Positions 24,039 through 32,997 of a stretch of DNA of 64,000 nucleotides are shown piece after piece. Below the pieces are notes generated by a model, which saw nothing but the letters and a program-made list of their open reading frames with translations, was not told where the DNA came from and searched no databases. The stretch comes from CALXOJ01 sp034120015 (GTDB lineage: Bacteria; Spirochaetota; Spirochaetia; JAFGXN01), in assembly GCA_034120015.1 (NCBI GenBank), contig JAXEIF010000025.1:62001-126000 (forward strand), read 5' to 3'. Positions within the stretch are counted from its first letter, which is position 1; the number at the start of each line of letters is the position of its first letter. The translations under genes were made by a program, and so were the position numbers.

Positions 24039-24067
24039 ATTTTAAACAGCCGTTTTTTAAAAGTCAA
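24039..24067 (-). promoter_or_regulatory. Promoter of the malate dehydrogenase-malic enzyme operon
   Basis: Minus strand: TTGACT (24067-24062), 17-base spacer, TAAAAT (24044-24039), 20 bases before the ATG. Confidence 0.75.
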
Positions 24068-24075
24068 ATCTTTTT

Positions 24076-25653
24076 TTACAATAAAGGCGAACCGATTCTC
24101 AAAACGGAATGCAGCAGCCGGTTCGGCCATGACAGCCTTTTGTAATAATCTCCCGGCACCCGCTGCGATTTTTCCTTATCGGCCAGAAACTGCCGCTGAA
24201 GGCAGCCGATTTCCCCGGCGTCGTAAAGCACCGCGTTAATTTCGTAATCGAGACGGAAACTGCGGATATCGAAATTGCAGCTGCCGACCGTCGCTATTTT
24301 CCCGTCGATAAGAACCATCTTGGTATGGTAAAATCCGTCCGTATACCGGTAAATTTCGATGCCGCATGAAGTCAGATCGTCAAAGTAAGTTTCCGCTACC
24401 AGATACGGAATCCACTGATCGACAACCCCTGTCGTAATAATCTGAATCTGAACCCCGCTCAAAGCCGCCGTCTGCAGACTCTTCAGCACATTATCGCTGG
24501 GAATGAAATAAGGACTTTCGATATAAACGTAACGGTTGGCATTGGCAATGAGAGAACTGTAGAGCAGTTCAATCGAATCGAAAGAAGAATCGGGTCCCGA
24601 ACAGATAATCTGAGCCAGAGACCGCTCTTCTTCTCCGGGCATCAGCGAAGCAAAAACATCATCCGTTGTCTCTTCGGGAAAATCGGACTCCGAAGCGGAC
24701 GGCTGTTTCAGCTCTTTGCGGTCGGAATTGTGCCAGTCAATTTCGAAAATATCCTGCATATAGGCCGCCGAATCGCCTTCCAGCCGGACCATTGTATCAC
24801 GCCACGTTTTATACCATTTACCGGGTGCCGGGAAACGGTATTCGTCGCCGATATTCATGCCGCCGGTGTAGCACACCTTTTCGTCGATGACCGCTATTTT
24901 GCGGTGAGAACGGAAATTGATCTGACGGTGCCCGATGTACGACAGCGGATCGAGAAAATAATGAAACCGGATACCGGCCGCTTTCAGTTTGCGGCGGTAG
25001 GCGAGCGAAATTTTTCCCCAACAGCCGATGCTGTCGAAAATCAGCCGGATACGCACACCCGCCCGCGCCCGCTCTTCCAAAATAGCGAGAATTTCTTTTC
25101 CGGTCCGGTCGGAATGCCAGATGTAAAACTCCATATCGATCGTTTCGCGCGCCTGCCGCAAATCGTCGAGCAGCGAATCGAATGCTTCCGGTCCCGTAAA
25201 AAAAAGCTTTGTCGAGACGTTGGCTGCCAGCGGTGCGCCGCACGTATCCAGCAGCATGTGAACGGTTTTAAAACAGTCGGAATCGCGGGCAATGCCGGCC
25301 ACCGACTGCAGAAGATTACTGCTGCCTTCCGGATCGCTTTTTATTTTCAGTTTTTCGGCCAACACTTCGTTGGACATCGTCGGAAGGACTTCCAGCCACC
25401 GCTTTTGCGCATTCAGCCGGTTACGGTAACGCCGGCGAAGACGGTCTTCCGCCAAAATGCTGAAAATGGTTTTTCGTTTCAGGTTAACGCCGAGAACAAT
25501 ATAAATCAGCAGCCCGAAAAACGGAACAAAAAGCAGAATAAAGAGCCACAGCAGATTCACTTCCGAAGGCCGTTTGTTGTCGGTCAGCACAAAAACCGAG
25601 GCCAGAACGGCCAAGATCCAGTAAACGATGTAGGCAATGAAAGCGATGTCCAT
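24076..25653 (-). CDS. cls: Cardiolipin synthase (phospholipase D family)
   Basis: Joins two phosphatidylglycerol molecules to cardiolipin at the inner membrane. The 525-residue protein begins with two membrane segments (about residues 3-23 and 33-54, the usual PLDc_N hairpin). It then has two HKD motifs: HRKIAVIDEKVCYTGGMNIG near residue 250 and HTKMVLIDGKIATVGSCNFD near residue 430. The YIESPYFIPSDNVLKSLQ block between them is family-typical. It starts one base after the stop of the alpha/beta hydrolase gene, so the two form an operon. The base composition looks more GC-rich than the neighbouring lipoprotein gene at 27 kb. Confidence 0.95.
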   Translation of the reverse strand: MDIAFIAYIVYWILAVLASVFVLTDNKRPSEVNLLWLFILLFVPFFGLLIYIVLGVNLKRKTIFSILAEDRLRRRYRNRLNAQKRWLEVLPTMSNEVLAEKLKIKSDPEGSSNLLQSVAGIARDSDCFKTVHMLLDTCGAPLAANVSTKLFFTGPEAFDSLLDDLRQARETIDMEFYIWHSDRTGKEILAILEERARAGVRIRLIFDSIGCWGKISLAYRRKLKAAGIRFHYFLDPLSYIGHRQINFRSHRKIAVIDEKVCYTGGMNIGDEYRFPAPGKWYKTWRDTMVRLEGDSAAYMQDIFEIDWHNSDRKELKQPSASESDFPEETTDDVFASLMPGEEERSLAQIICSGPDSSFDSIELLYSSLIANANRYVYIESPYFIPSDNVLKSLQTAALSGVQIQIITTGVVDQWIPYLVAETYFDDLTSCGIEIYRYTDGFYHTKMVLIDGKIATVGSCNFDIRSFRLDYEINAVLYDAGEIGCLQRQFLADKEKSQRVPGDYYKRLSWPNRLLHSVLRIGSPLL

Positions 25654-25654
25654 T

Positions 25655-26581
25655 TTACTTTCCTTTTTTGACGACGGATTTCAAAACCTCTTCCGCTTCT
25701 TCCGCGGATAAAAGCAGAGCCGTGACCGATTCGGGTTGCCGGTTTTCCGCAATCCGCTTCATTAAAATCGACGGGATTTTTCCGCCGACAACGAGATACA
25801 ACGCCGTTTCGGGATGATTCATGGCCGCATAAAGCGGGCAGAGATCGCGCAACGGCAGACCGAGATACTTTTCGCAGTTGCGCAGCAGAAACTCGAGAAT
25901 CAGCGAATCGATACGGCGCAAAAGCCGGCTGCGGCGGATTCGGTACTGCAGCAGTTCGACATAAGAAGGCCACACATCTTCGGCAACGATAAAGTCGATT
26001 TTCGGCGACCGGTCGAGCGCCAGCAGTGCCGCCGCGGCGCCGCAGCCGACACCGTAAAAGCCGACCGAACGGTATTTTTTTTCGGACATCACTTCGCCGG
26101 CAATCCGCGCCAGATCTTCGCTTTCGCAGTAACCGAGCGTAAACCGCTTTCCGTCGGAGGCTCCGTGCGCCCGCTGGTCAAACGCCAGCACCGCCCACCC
26201 GCCTTCGATAAAAGGACGGCACTTTTCCCGTACCTGCGAGCGCGACCGCCCCTCTTCGTGAACAAAAATCAAAAGCCGCGATCCGTTCGGGTTGAACCAT
26301 TCGCCGCGCAGTGTCAGCATCTCTTCGTGACGGTGTTTTTTCCGTTTGAGCAGCACCGATTTAAACGCCGAATGCCGCTTGCGCACGGTAAACTCAACCG
26401 GGCGGCACTCCCCGTTTGCGGCCGCCGATTCGCCGAACGCCGCGGACGGCTGCCGCCGCTTGGGCGGCACCGGACGCATGGCTCTGACAATCCGAAAGAA
26501 GCGGTGCAGGCGCACGGCGTAGAGAAAACAGAGCCACCCGAGAAACAGAAAAACGCAAAAAAGAATAAACGCGGTTCCCAC
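25655..26581 (-). CDS. Membrane-anchored alpha/beta hydrolase, substrate unknown
   Basis: A 308-residue protein with one N-terminal membrane segment (about residues 3-25), a basic linker, and an alpha/beta-hydrolase-like domain. RLLIFVHEEGRS and AVLAFDQRAHGASDG are followed by the nucleophile-elbow region VGFYGVGCGAAAALLAL. There the usual GxSxG reads GVGCG, so the nucleophile would be Cys rather than Ser; that is a missing or altered key residue. Later blocks are weak. The GTG start at 26581 has no ribosome site; a -10-like TAAGAT lies 6 bases upstream but without a good -35. It overlaps no gene and is followed after one base by cls, suggesting a linked envelope role. Confidence 0.7.
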   Translation of the reverse strand: MGTAFILFCVFLFLGWLCFLYAVRLHRFFRIVRAMRPVPPKRRQPSAAFGESAAANGECRPVEFTVRKRHSAFKSVLLKRKKHRHEEMLTLRGEWFNPNGSRLLIFVHEEGRSRSQVREKCRPFIEGGWAVLAFDQRAHGASDGKRFTLGYCESEDLARIAGEVMSEKKYRSVGFYGVGCGAAAALLALDRSPKIDFIVAEDVWPSYVELLQYRIRRSRLLRRIDSLILEFLLRNCEKYLGLPLRDLCPLYAAMNHPETALYLVVGGKIPSILMKRIAENRQPESVTALLLSAEEAEEVLKSVVKKGK

Positions 26582-26640
26582 GCTTTTATCTTATCAAAAA
26601 ATCGGAAAAAGAACAGCAAAAAAGAATTTTTCTTTTGCCG

Positions 26641-26665
26641 AAAAAAAGACGGCCCGAAGGCCGTC
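26641..26665 (-). terminator. Terminator with UUCG loop after the interrupted lipoprotein gene
   Basis: A perfect 7-base stem (GACGGCC at 26648-26654 with 26659-26665), loop TTCG on the minus strand, then seven T (26647-26641). It lies 24 bases past the read-through stop at 26689, which supports that stop as the original gene end. Confidence 0.9.
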
Positions 26666-26688
26666 CCACAATGTTAATTAATCGGGAA

Positions 26689-27897
26689 TTACCTGATCCT
26701 CGTCAGATAAATCACCTTGCTGTTCGATTTTTCGTCGAGCACATTTATTTTGCCCTTTTCATCAATTTTACCCATAATGATTTTACCGTCACTGTACCGC
26801 AGCGCATTGACCGTAAAAACCCCGTCGGTATAAGTGACCTGATAAATTTCATATTATTCGGATAATGATGACTGATACAGATAACGCCACGTTTTGGTTT
26901 CGAGATCCAGACAAACCGCTTCCTGAATCGTGGCGAAATAGAACAGCATTCCTTCAACTGCCGAAGCCACAATTTCTCCGGTCAGTTTATAATCAAACTC
27001 GTACCTTTCCAAATTTCCTTCGGGATTATAGACTTCGGTAACAATACCGTCAGTGATATCGACCAAATAGGCACGATCTTCTGTCGCGAAATAGCCTCCT
27101 CCGTCACTTTTTACTTGTTTGTAGAATTCCTGTTTTACATCTTTTCCGACAATATTCAACCGGTAAATTTTCAGAAATCCATCCGAAAAAACATAATTAT
27201 AAAACTTGCCATCCAGACCTACCCATGCAACTTCCACAGGTTCATTATGATATCCACCTCCGGTAAAAGCCAAACGCAAATTGCCGCCGCCGGATCCTTG
27301 CCCGATATAATCGAAACTGTAAAAGACATTTCCGTCTCCATCGACAAAAAAATCTGCAGGGTTCTCATTGGCAGCCGAAACCGGCTGGGCAAACACCTGT
27401 TCGGGATTCGCAACATTAATACGGTACAGCTCGATGGTTTTTTCCGGATTATCTAACGGCATGTGGGTTACATAATAAATATTGTTCTTTTTATCGGACT
27501 GTACAGGGGGCTTAACAGTGCTAAAGGTAAAAACGTCAAACGGAACTCCGACATTCTCCAACGAATAGACCGCCCCCGTTTTTTTGGAAACGAGACAGGC
27601 AAACGAATTGTTGAAAACCATCACCATATACTCATCGTTGGCGTGATAAATCGCAGTCGGGTTCAGGCTTTTTGTCGAAGATTTTATACCGGCACTATTG
27701 TCATAAAACACCTCGATAACCTCACCTTCTATTGTTATTTTAAACATCACGTTACCCGTTCCCCGCGCTTCCGCTTCCGGCGCCAGATAAAGACTTTCGG
27801 CATCGGTAATGTCGAGTTTACTGATAGCCCGATAACGCAATTCACACCCCGTTAGCAACACCAGAGCCGCCAAAACAACCGTTAAACCTCTTTTCAT
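26689..27897 (-). pseudogene. Lipoprotein gene interrupted by an in-frame TAA stop
   Basis: From the ATG at 27897 (GGAGGAGG site) the frame encodes MKRGLTVVLAALVLLTGC, a lipoprotein signal with Cys at 18. A beta-rich protein without a family I recognise follows. It runs 347 residues to YQSSLSE and stops at TAA 26856-26854. The same frame then continues for 54 codons of ordinary-looking protein (YEIYQVTYTDGVFTVNALRY ... SNSKVIYLTRIR) to TAA 26691-26689, 24 bases before a perfect terminator. This looks like a nonsense mutation near the end of a 402-residue protein, or a sequencing error. The shortened protein may still work. Repeating motifs with FYDN, YYLATxQE-like and DGDGNVFYSFDY segments suggest a beta-propeller-like fold. 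The gene is less GC-rich than its neighbours. Confidence 0.75.
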
Positions 27898-28005
27898 CAC
27901 TTCCTCCTCCGAAAAACAGATTATTCTCATTCTGTTCACAAAAAAGATGTCATATTGTAAAAAAAAATCAAGTATCGAATTTTGTTAAAAAATTTCGAAC
28001 AACCG

Positions 28006-28035
28006 CTTGACAGATTGCCGTTTTTCGGGCATAAT
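28006..28035 (+). promoter_or_regulatory. tRNA-Asp promoter
   Basis: Perfect TTGACA (28006-28011), 18-base spacer, CATAAT (28030-28035), 12 bases before the mature tRNA 5' end. The rest of the 27898-28047 gap is AT-rich, with no other element I can name. Confidence 0.8.
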
Positions 28036-28047
28036 CGCCTTACAAAC

Positions 28048-28122
28048 GCGGGTTTAGCGAAGTTTGGTTATCGCGCAGCCCTGTCAAGGCTGAGATCACG
28101 GGTTCAAGCCCCGTAACTCGCG
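28048..28122 (+). tRNA. tRNA-Asp (anticodon GTC)
   Basis: Cloverleaf: acceptor GCGGGTT / AACTCGC (one G-T pair) with discriminator G; D-stem GCGA/TCGC; anticodon arm CAGCC-CTGTCAA-GGCTG with anticodon GTC; T-arm ACGGG-TTCAAGC-CCCGT. The terminal CCA is not encoded (TCA follows the discriminator). A terminator with a TTCG loop follows directly. Confidence 0.96.
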
Positions 28123-28124
28123 TC

Positions 28125-28153
28125 AGGCACCTTTTCGAAGGTGCCTTTTTTTT
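28125..28153 (+). terminator. Terminator of tRNA-Asp
   Basis: A 9-base perfect stem AGGCACCTT / AAGGTGCCT (28125-28133, 28138-28146), loop TTCG, then a run of T to 28153. Confidence 0.92.
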
Positions 28154-28177
28154 ATCCGAAAAGGGACGAAAGAAAAC

Positions 28178-28206
28178 TTGAACTTTTTTCCGATTTCCTT
28201 TATTCT
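28178..28206 (+). promoter_or_regulatory. Promoter of the MMPL-type exporter
   Basis: TTGAAC (28178-28183), 17-base spacer, TATTCT (28201-28206), 24 bases before the ATG with AGGAGGG between. Confidence 0.7.
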
Positions 28207-28230
28207 TATATATAGGAGGGAACGACAGCT

Positions 28231-30582
28231 ATGAATTTCCTGATGAACAACAAGAAGCTGGTCATTTTGCTGACGGTCATTCTGTCCGTGCTGGTCGGGC
28301 TGGCGACGGTGCGTCTGCGAATGGACTCCAGTATCTCTTCGGTGCTTCCGACCGGCGATGCCGATTATCAATATAACAACCGGATTTCCGAAGATTTCGG
28401 CAACAGTCAGGAGATCATCATTCTTTTGACCTCTCCCTCGTCCGTTTACACGGAAGGCAATCTCAATCTTATTCAGAATATCACGCTCTACCTCAAGCAG
28501 AAAAAAGAAATTCAGGCGGAAGGGGTGGCGGGCATCACCGCCATTTTACAGCAGTACAACCCCGATTCGGAAACGCTCGACATCAGACCCGACACAATCG
28601 CTTCCATCGAACGGCGCATCGACAGCAACCCGCTGGCGGTCAATCAGATTGTCGATCCCGAAAAGAAAATCACGCTGGTACGGGCACCGCTCACGGTCGA
28701 GGCCGCCAACAACGAACAGGCTACGGCCGTTTTTATCGCCAAAATGAAGAGCGACATCGAAACGATGCTCGCGGAAGCCGCCGGCAGCGACAAACCGGCG
28801 CAGCATTCCGATTTTACGATCGAATACACGGGAACGCCGATTATCAACACCGATATCACCAATTACATGGTGATGGATCTGATTGTTCTTTTTCCGCTGG
28901 CCGTGCTGGTTGTCATGGTGTCGATTTTTCTGATGCTGAAGAGTTTCCGCGGCATGCTGATTCCGCTGGTCATCACGCTGCTGAGCGTTTTGTGGACATT
29001 CGGGGTCAAAGGGATTTTCGGCGTGCCGCTGACGCTGACCGAAACGGTCATTCCGGTTGTGCTGATTTCGATTGCCAGTGCCGACGGGATTCACATCACG
29101 CAGCAGTCGCTCTACTTCATCCGGCAGGGGGTTCCGGGACAGCCGGCTGTTCTCGATTCGATTAAATTCGTGCGTCTGCCGATTATTCTTTCGGCGGTGA
29201 CGACGGCGCTCGGGTTCGGGTCGCTGGTCTTTTCGCCGGGACAGTCGATGAAAAACATGGGCATTTTTCTCGCGTTCGGTGTTCTGATGGCAATGGCCTT
29301 CACCCTCTATCTGGCGCCGGTGCTGATTTCCTATTTCAAACCGCCGCAGCCGAAATACCGCAAAAAGGCGCTGCCCGAAAAGGCGGCATTGGCGGATGAC
29401 AAAGCCGGCAAAAACCGCGATCTGGCGCTGACGGTCGGTAACGGTGTCGTCAAAGCCCGCTGGGGCATCTTTGCCCTCACTCTCGCGCTGATTGCCGTCT
29501 GCATCCCCGGTATGGTCAACATCAAAACCGACCTCGACGAGGTGCGTTACTTCAAAGAAGGGGCGCCGGTGCGCACCGCTACCGAAAAAATCGAGCAGCA
29601 CCTCGGCGGCATCACTAACGTCTATCTGGTGCTCGAAAGTCCGAAGAAAAACGGAGTCCGTACCGTCGATACGATGACCGACATGACAAAAATCGCCGCG
29701 GCGGCGCTCGAACAGGAGAGCGTTTCGTTCGTCACCTCATACGCCAGCTACGTGCAGTACCTCAACTACATTTTCAACAAGCAGCAGCCGGAAAAGTTTG
29801 CGCTGCCCGAAAGCCGTCTCTACACGCAGCGGTTCATCAACACCCTCGAGTTCACCAACCAGGTGCCGAAAAACGAGGTGCGCAAATACATGACCGCCGA
29901 CGGAACGAAAGCCAACATTCTCATCCGCCTCAGCAACGGCAACACGGTGGAGATGCAGAAACTCTCCGACCGCCTCGACCCGATTCTGCGCGAGATGGGT
30001 TACTACGAAGCCGGCAGCAAAGAGATTCCCGAGGGAGCACCGACTTACAAATTCGCCGGCGACTACATCAAAATCAAAAACGGTTCTCTGATTGTCTCGA
30101 CCCAGATCGGTTCGCTGATCGGAGCGATTATCACGATTTTTGTCTTTATTTCCATTATATTCAAATCACCGCTGGTCGGTCTGCTGATTACGATTCCGGT
30201 CAGTATCGCCGTTTTCCTCAACTTTACGGTGATGTGGCTGCTCGGCATCAGTCTCAACCCGGCGACCGCCATTATCGCAAATGTCGGTATCGGTGCCGGT
30301 GTCGACTATGCGATTCACTACTACAGCCGTTTCAAGCGGATTTTCCTGCTGTCGCAAAATTACCGGCAGAGTCTGGTCGATGCGTTTGCCGAAAGTTACC
30401 GCAGTATTTTTTCGAATGCGGTGTCGGTGGCGGTCGGTTTTCTGATTCTGCTTTTCAGCCAGTACACCATTATCCGCAACTTCGGTATGATTATTTCGCT
30501 GACGATGATGACCTCCGCCCTCGGTGCGCTGACGGTGCTGCCGATGCTGCTGTCGATTTTTAAGGTAAAAGTCAGAAAATAA
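28231..30582 (+). CDS. RND/MMPL superfamily exporter (lipid- or sterol-type)
   Basis: A 783-residue inner-membrane protein with two repeats of one membrane segment, a periplasmic domain and five segments. The first block is at residues 8-26 and then about 215-370; the second is near 410-430 and then about 620-775. Motifs include ISIASADGIHITQQSLYFIR in the first half and ANVGIGAGVDYAIHYYSRFKR in the second, the GxxxDYxxH-type signature of the MMPL/hopanoid-exporter branch. It differs from the AcrB-type pump at 12 kb in size and motifs. Likely cargo is a lipid or other hydrophobic molecule; this is inference. Strong AGGAGGG site and its own promoter. Confidence 0.88.
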   Translation: MNFLMNNKKLVILLTVILSVLVGLATVRLRMDSSISSVLPTGDADYQYNNRISEDFGNSQEIIILLTSPSSVYTEGNLNLIQNITLYLKQKKEIQAEGVAGITAILQQYNPDSETLDIRPDTIASIERRIDSNPLAVNQIVDPEKKITLVRAPLTVEAANNEQATAVFIAKMKSDIETMLAEAAGSDKPAQHSDFTIEYTGTPIINTDITNYMVMDLIVLFPLAVLVVMVSIFLMLKSFRGMLIPLVITLLSVLWTFGVKGIFGVPLTLTETVIPVVLISIASADGIHITQQSLYFIRQGVPGQPAVLDSIKFVRLPIILSAVTTALGFGSLVFSPGQSMKNMGIFLAFGVLMAMAFTLYLAPVLISYFKPPQPKYRKKALPEKAALADDKAGKNRDLALTVGNGVVKARWGIFALTLALIAVCIPGMVNIKTDLDEVRYFKEGAPVRTATEKIEQHLGGITNVYLVLESPKKNGVRTVDTMTDMTKIAAAALEQESVSFVTSYASYVQYLNYIFNKQQPEKFALPESRLYTQRFINTLEFTNQVPKNEVRKYMTADGTKANILIRLSNGNTVEMQKLSDRLDPILREMGYYEAGSKEIPEGAPTYKFAGDYIKIKNGSLIVSTQIGSLIGAIITIFVFISIIFKSPLVGLLITIPVSIAVFLNFTVMWLLGISLNPATAIIANVGIGAGVDYAIHYYSRFKRIFLLSQNYRQSLVDAFAESYRSIFSNAVSVAVGFLILLFSQYTIIRNFGMIISLTMMTSALGALTVLPMLLSIFKVKVRK

Positions 30583-30583
30583 T

Positions 30584-30612
30584 TTGTACCCGCTTCTTTT
30601 TTTGAGTATATT
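30584..30612 (+). promoter_or_regulatory. lon promoter
   Basis: TTGTAC (30584-30589), 17-base spacer, TATATT (30607-30612), 21 bases before the ATG. The -35 begins just after the stop of the preceding exporter. I see no HrcA or CIRCE-type repeat. Confidence 0.65.
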
Positions 30613-30633
30613 AAAAGAAAAAGGAAAAAACGG

Positions 30634-32997
30634 ATGAGTGACAACACCCTTGTCGTGTCGGATGCGGTACTGCCCTCCGCACTGAAAATTCTGCCGCTGA
30701 CGGCGGCTCCTGTCTTTCCGGGTATTTTTACACCGTTTCACATTTCAGATGACGACGATATGAAAGCGGTTGAAGCCGCCCTGGAAGAAGGCAGCGGTTA
30801 CATCGGCCTGGTTCTGCTGAAAAGCAGGGAAAAAGAAAACGAAGATCCCAAACTCTACCGGATCGGAACCGTTGCCAAAATCGTCAAACGGATTAATTTA
30901 CCCGACGATACGGTCAATATTTTTATCTCGACCATGAAGCGGTTTAAAATCCGCCGCCTTTCGACCAAAGAAGGCATCATTACGGCACAGGTTGCCTATC
31001 TCGAGGACGAAGATCCCGATACGGTGATGAGTAAAGCCCTGACCCGCCAGCTGATCAAAGAGGTGCGCGACATTGCCGACAATAACCCTCTGATCACCGA
31101 AGAGATCAAACTCAATCTGGTCAACATCGACAATCCCGGTAAAATTGCCGATTTCACCTCATCGATTCTCAATATCGAAAAAGAAATTCAGCAAAAGATT
31201 CTGGAAACAATCAACATCGCCGACCGGATTGAACTGGTTCTGAAAGCGATTCAGAAAGAGAAAGAGGTGATTCGTGTTCAGAAACGGGTACAAAACGATA
31301 TCGAAAAGAAAATCGATAAAGCCCAACGCGAATTCTTCCTCAAAGAAGAATTAAAAGAAATCAAGAAAGAACTGGGCATCGATACTGATCCGAAGAGCGA
31401 CGATTATGACCGGCTGAAAGAAAAAATCGATGCATTCGAGTTTACCGGCGAAATCAAAGAGCAGGTCGATGCCGAACTGGAAAAGCTGGCGGTTCTCGAT
31501 ATCAACAGTTCGGAATATTTTGTGACAAAAAATTATCTCGATACCGTGGTGGCGTTGCCGTGGAAGGAAGAGCCCGAAAAAGAACCGCTCTCTCTGGCTG
31601 CGGCCCGCAAAATTCTTGACCGCGACCACTACGGCATGAAAGAGGTCAAAGACCGTATCATCGAGTTTCTCGGCGTGCGGATGCTGAAACAGGATAAAAA
31701 GGGAGCCATCATCTGTCTGGTCGGCCCTCCGGGAGTCGGCAAAACGTCGGTCGGCAAATCGATTGCCGCCGCTCTCGGTAAACCGTTTTACCGTTTCAGT
31801 GTCGGCGGTATGCGCGACGAAGCGGAAATCAAAGGCCACCGGCGCACCTACATCGGCGCAATGCCGGGGAAAATTCTTCAGGGACTGAAAATCGTCAAAT
31901 CGAAAGCGCCCGTTTTCCTGATCGACGAAATCGACAAGATGGGTTCTTCCCATCAGGGCGATCCCGCCTCGGCTCTTCTGGAAGCGCTCGACCCGGAACA
32001 GAATGTTCAGTTCCGCGACCATTATCTCGACTTGCCGTTCGACTTGTCGCAGATTCTCTTTGTCGTCACGGCCAACACACTCGAAACCATTCCGCGTCCG
32101 CTTCTGGATCGGATGGAAGTCATCGAGCTTTCCGGCTACATCACGAAAGAAAAGGTCAGAATCGCTTCCAAATATCTGATTCCGAAAGCGCTGAAAGAAA
32201 ACGGTCTGACAAAGGAAAATCTGTCGTTTACGCCGACGGCACTGACGGCACTGATCGATTCCTATGCCCGCGAGTCGGGAGTCCGCAATCTCGAAAAGGC
32301 GATTCACAAGATTTGCCGAAAAACAGCCGTTCGTCTGGTTGACGACACAAACGAAGAGAAGAAGGCTGTCACCGTTACTCCCGAATCGTTGCGTGATTTT
32401 CTCGGAATGGCGGTTTTCAACGACGACGATATAAAAACGGCCGATGTTCCGGGAACGGTTATCGGACTGGCATGGACCGCTTACGGCGGCGACACGCTGA
32501 TTATCGAAACGCTGGCCAATCCGAGTCCGAAAGGCGGTTTCAAACTGACGGGACAGATGGGTGATGTCATGCAGGAATCCGCGGCGATTTCCTACAGCCG
32601 CGTTGTCAATATTTTACCGCGGTACCGCTCCGAGAGCCGCTTTTTTGCCGAGAATCAGATTCACATCCACATTCCGGCAGGAGCCACCCCCAAAGACGGC
32701 CCTTCGGCTGGCATCACGATGGCCACGGCTCTGCTGTCGCTGGCTCTCAACAAAAAAATCAAACCCCATTTTGCCATGACCGGCGAACTGTCGCTGACGG
32801 GACGGGTACTGCCGATCGGCGGTTTGAAAGAGAAAACCATCGCCGCCAAACGGAATAAAATCAAATCGATTATCATTCCGAAAGCCAACCTCAAAGATTT
32901 GGAAGAGATTCCGGAAGAGGTGAAAAGCGGCATTACCTTTTATCCGGTTTCCCGCTTCGACGAGGTGATCGATCTGATTTTCGAGAGGCCGCTGTGA
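30634..32997 (+). CDS. lon: ATP-dependent protease Lon
   Basis: A cytoplasmic AAA+ serine protease that degrades misfolded and regulatory proteins. The 787-residue protein has the N-terminal substrate domain (LPLTAAPVFPGIFTP), a coiled region near residues 190-260, and Walker A GPPGVGKTS at about 364-372. Walker B FLIDEIDKM follows. The proteolytic domain has Ser691 in GPSAGITMA and Lys734 in GLKEKT, with the normal 43-residue separation. The stop overlaps the GTG start of the VanY-like gene, so the two are coupled. Confidence 0.97.
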   Translation: MSDNTLVVSDAVLPSALKILPLTAAPVFPGIFTPFHISDDDDMKAVEAALEEGSGYIGLVLLKSREKENEDPKLYRIGTVAKIVKRINLPDDTVNIFISTMKRFKIRRLSTKEGIITAQVAYLEDEDPDTVMSKALTRQLIKEVRDIADNNPLITEEIKLNLVNIDNPGKIADFTSSILNIEKEIQQKILETINIADRIELVLKAIQKEKEVIRVQKRVQNDIEKKIDKAQREFFLKEELKEIKKELGIDTDPKSDDYDRLKEKIDAFEFTGEIKEQVDAELEKLAVLDINSSEYFVTKNYLDTVVALPWKEEPEKEPLSLAAARKILDRDHYGMKEVKDRIIEFLGVRMLKQDKKGAIICLVGPPGVGKTSVGKSIAAALGKPFYRFSVGGMRDEAEIKGHRRTYIGAMPGKILQGLKIVKSKAPVFLIDEIDKMGSSHQGDPASALLEALDPEQNVQFRDHYLDLPFDLSQILFVVTANTLETIPRPLLDRMEVIELSGYITKEKVRIASKYLIPKALKENGLTKENLSFTPTALTALIDSYARESGVRNLEKAIHKICRKTAVRLVDDTNEEKKAVTVTPESLRDFLGMAVFNDDDIKTADVPGTVIGLAWTAYGGDTLIIETLANPSPKGGFKLTGQMGDVMQESAAISYSRVVNILPRYRSESRFFAENQIHIHIPAGATPKDGPSAGITMATALLSLALNKKIKPHFAMTGELSLTGRVLPIGGLKEKTIAAKRNKIKSIIIPKANLKDLEEIPEEVKSGITFYPVSRFDEVIDLIFERPL

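Noticed and set aside
22897..24045. A 382-codon plus-strand frame opposite the malate dehydrogenase gene
   Set aside because: Antisense shadow with no ribosome site and unnatural composition.
26745..26972. A 75-codon minus-strand frame across the interrupted lipoprotein end
   Set aside because: It is in a different frame from the lipoprotein and has unnatural composition. The read-through of the lipoprotein frame explains the sequence better.
28048..28153. tRNA-Asp as an attachment site for an integrated element
   Set aside because: No integrase gene is nearby, no repeat of the tRNA 3' end was seen, and the downstream genes have housekeeping character.
28546..29601. A 351-codon minus-strand frame inside the MMPL-type exporter
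   Set aside because: His/Arg/Asn-rich shadow with no motif. The plus-strand exporter is complete.
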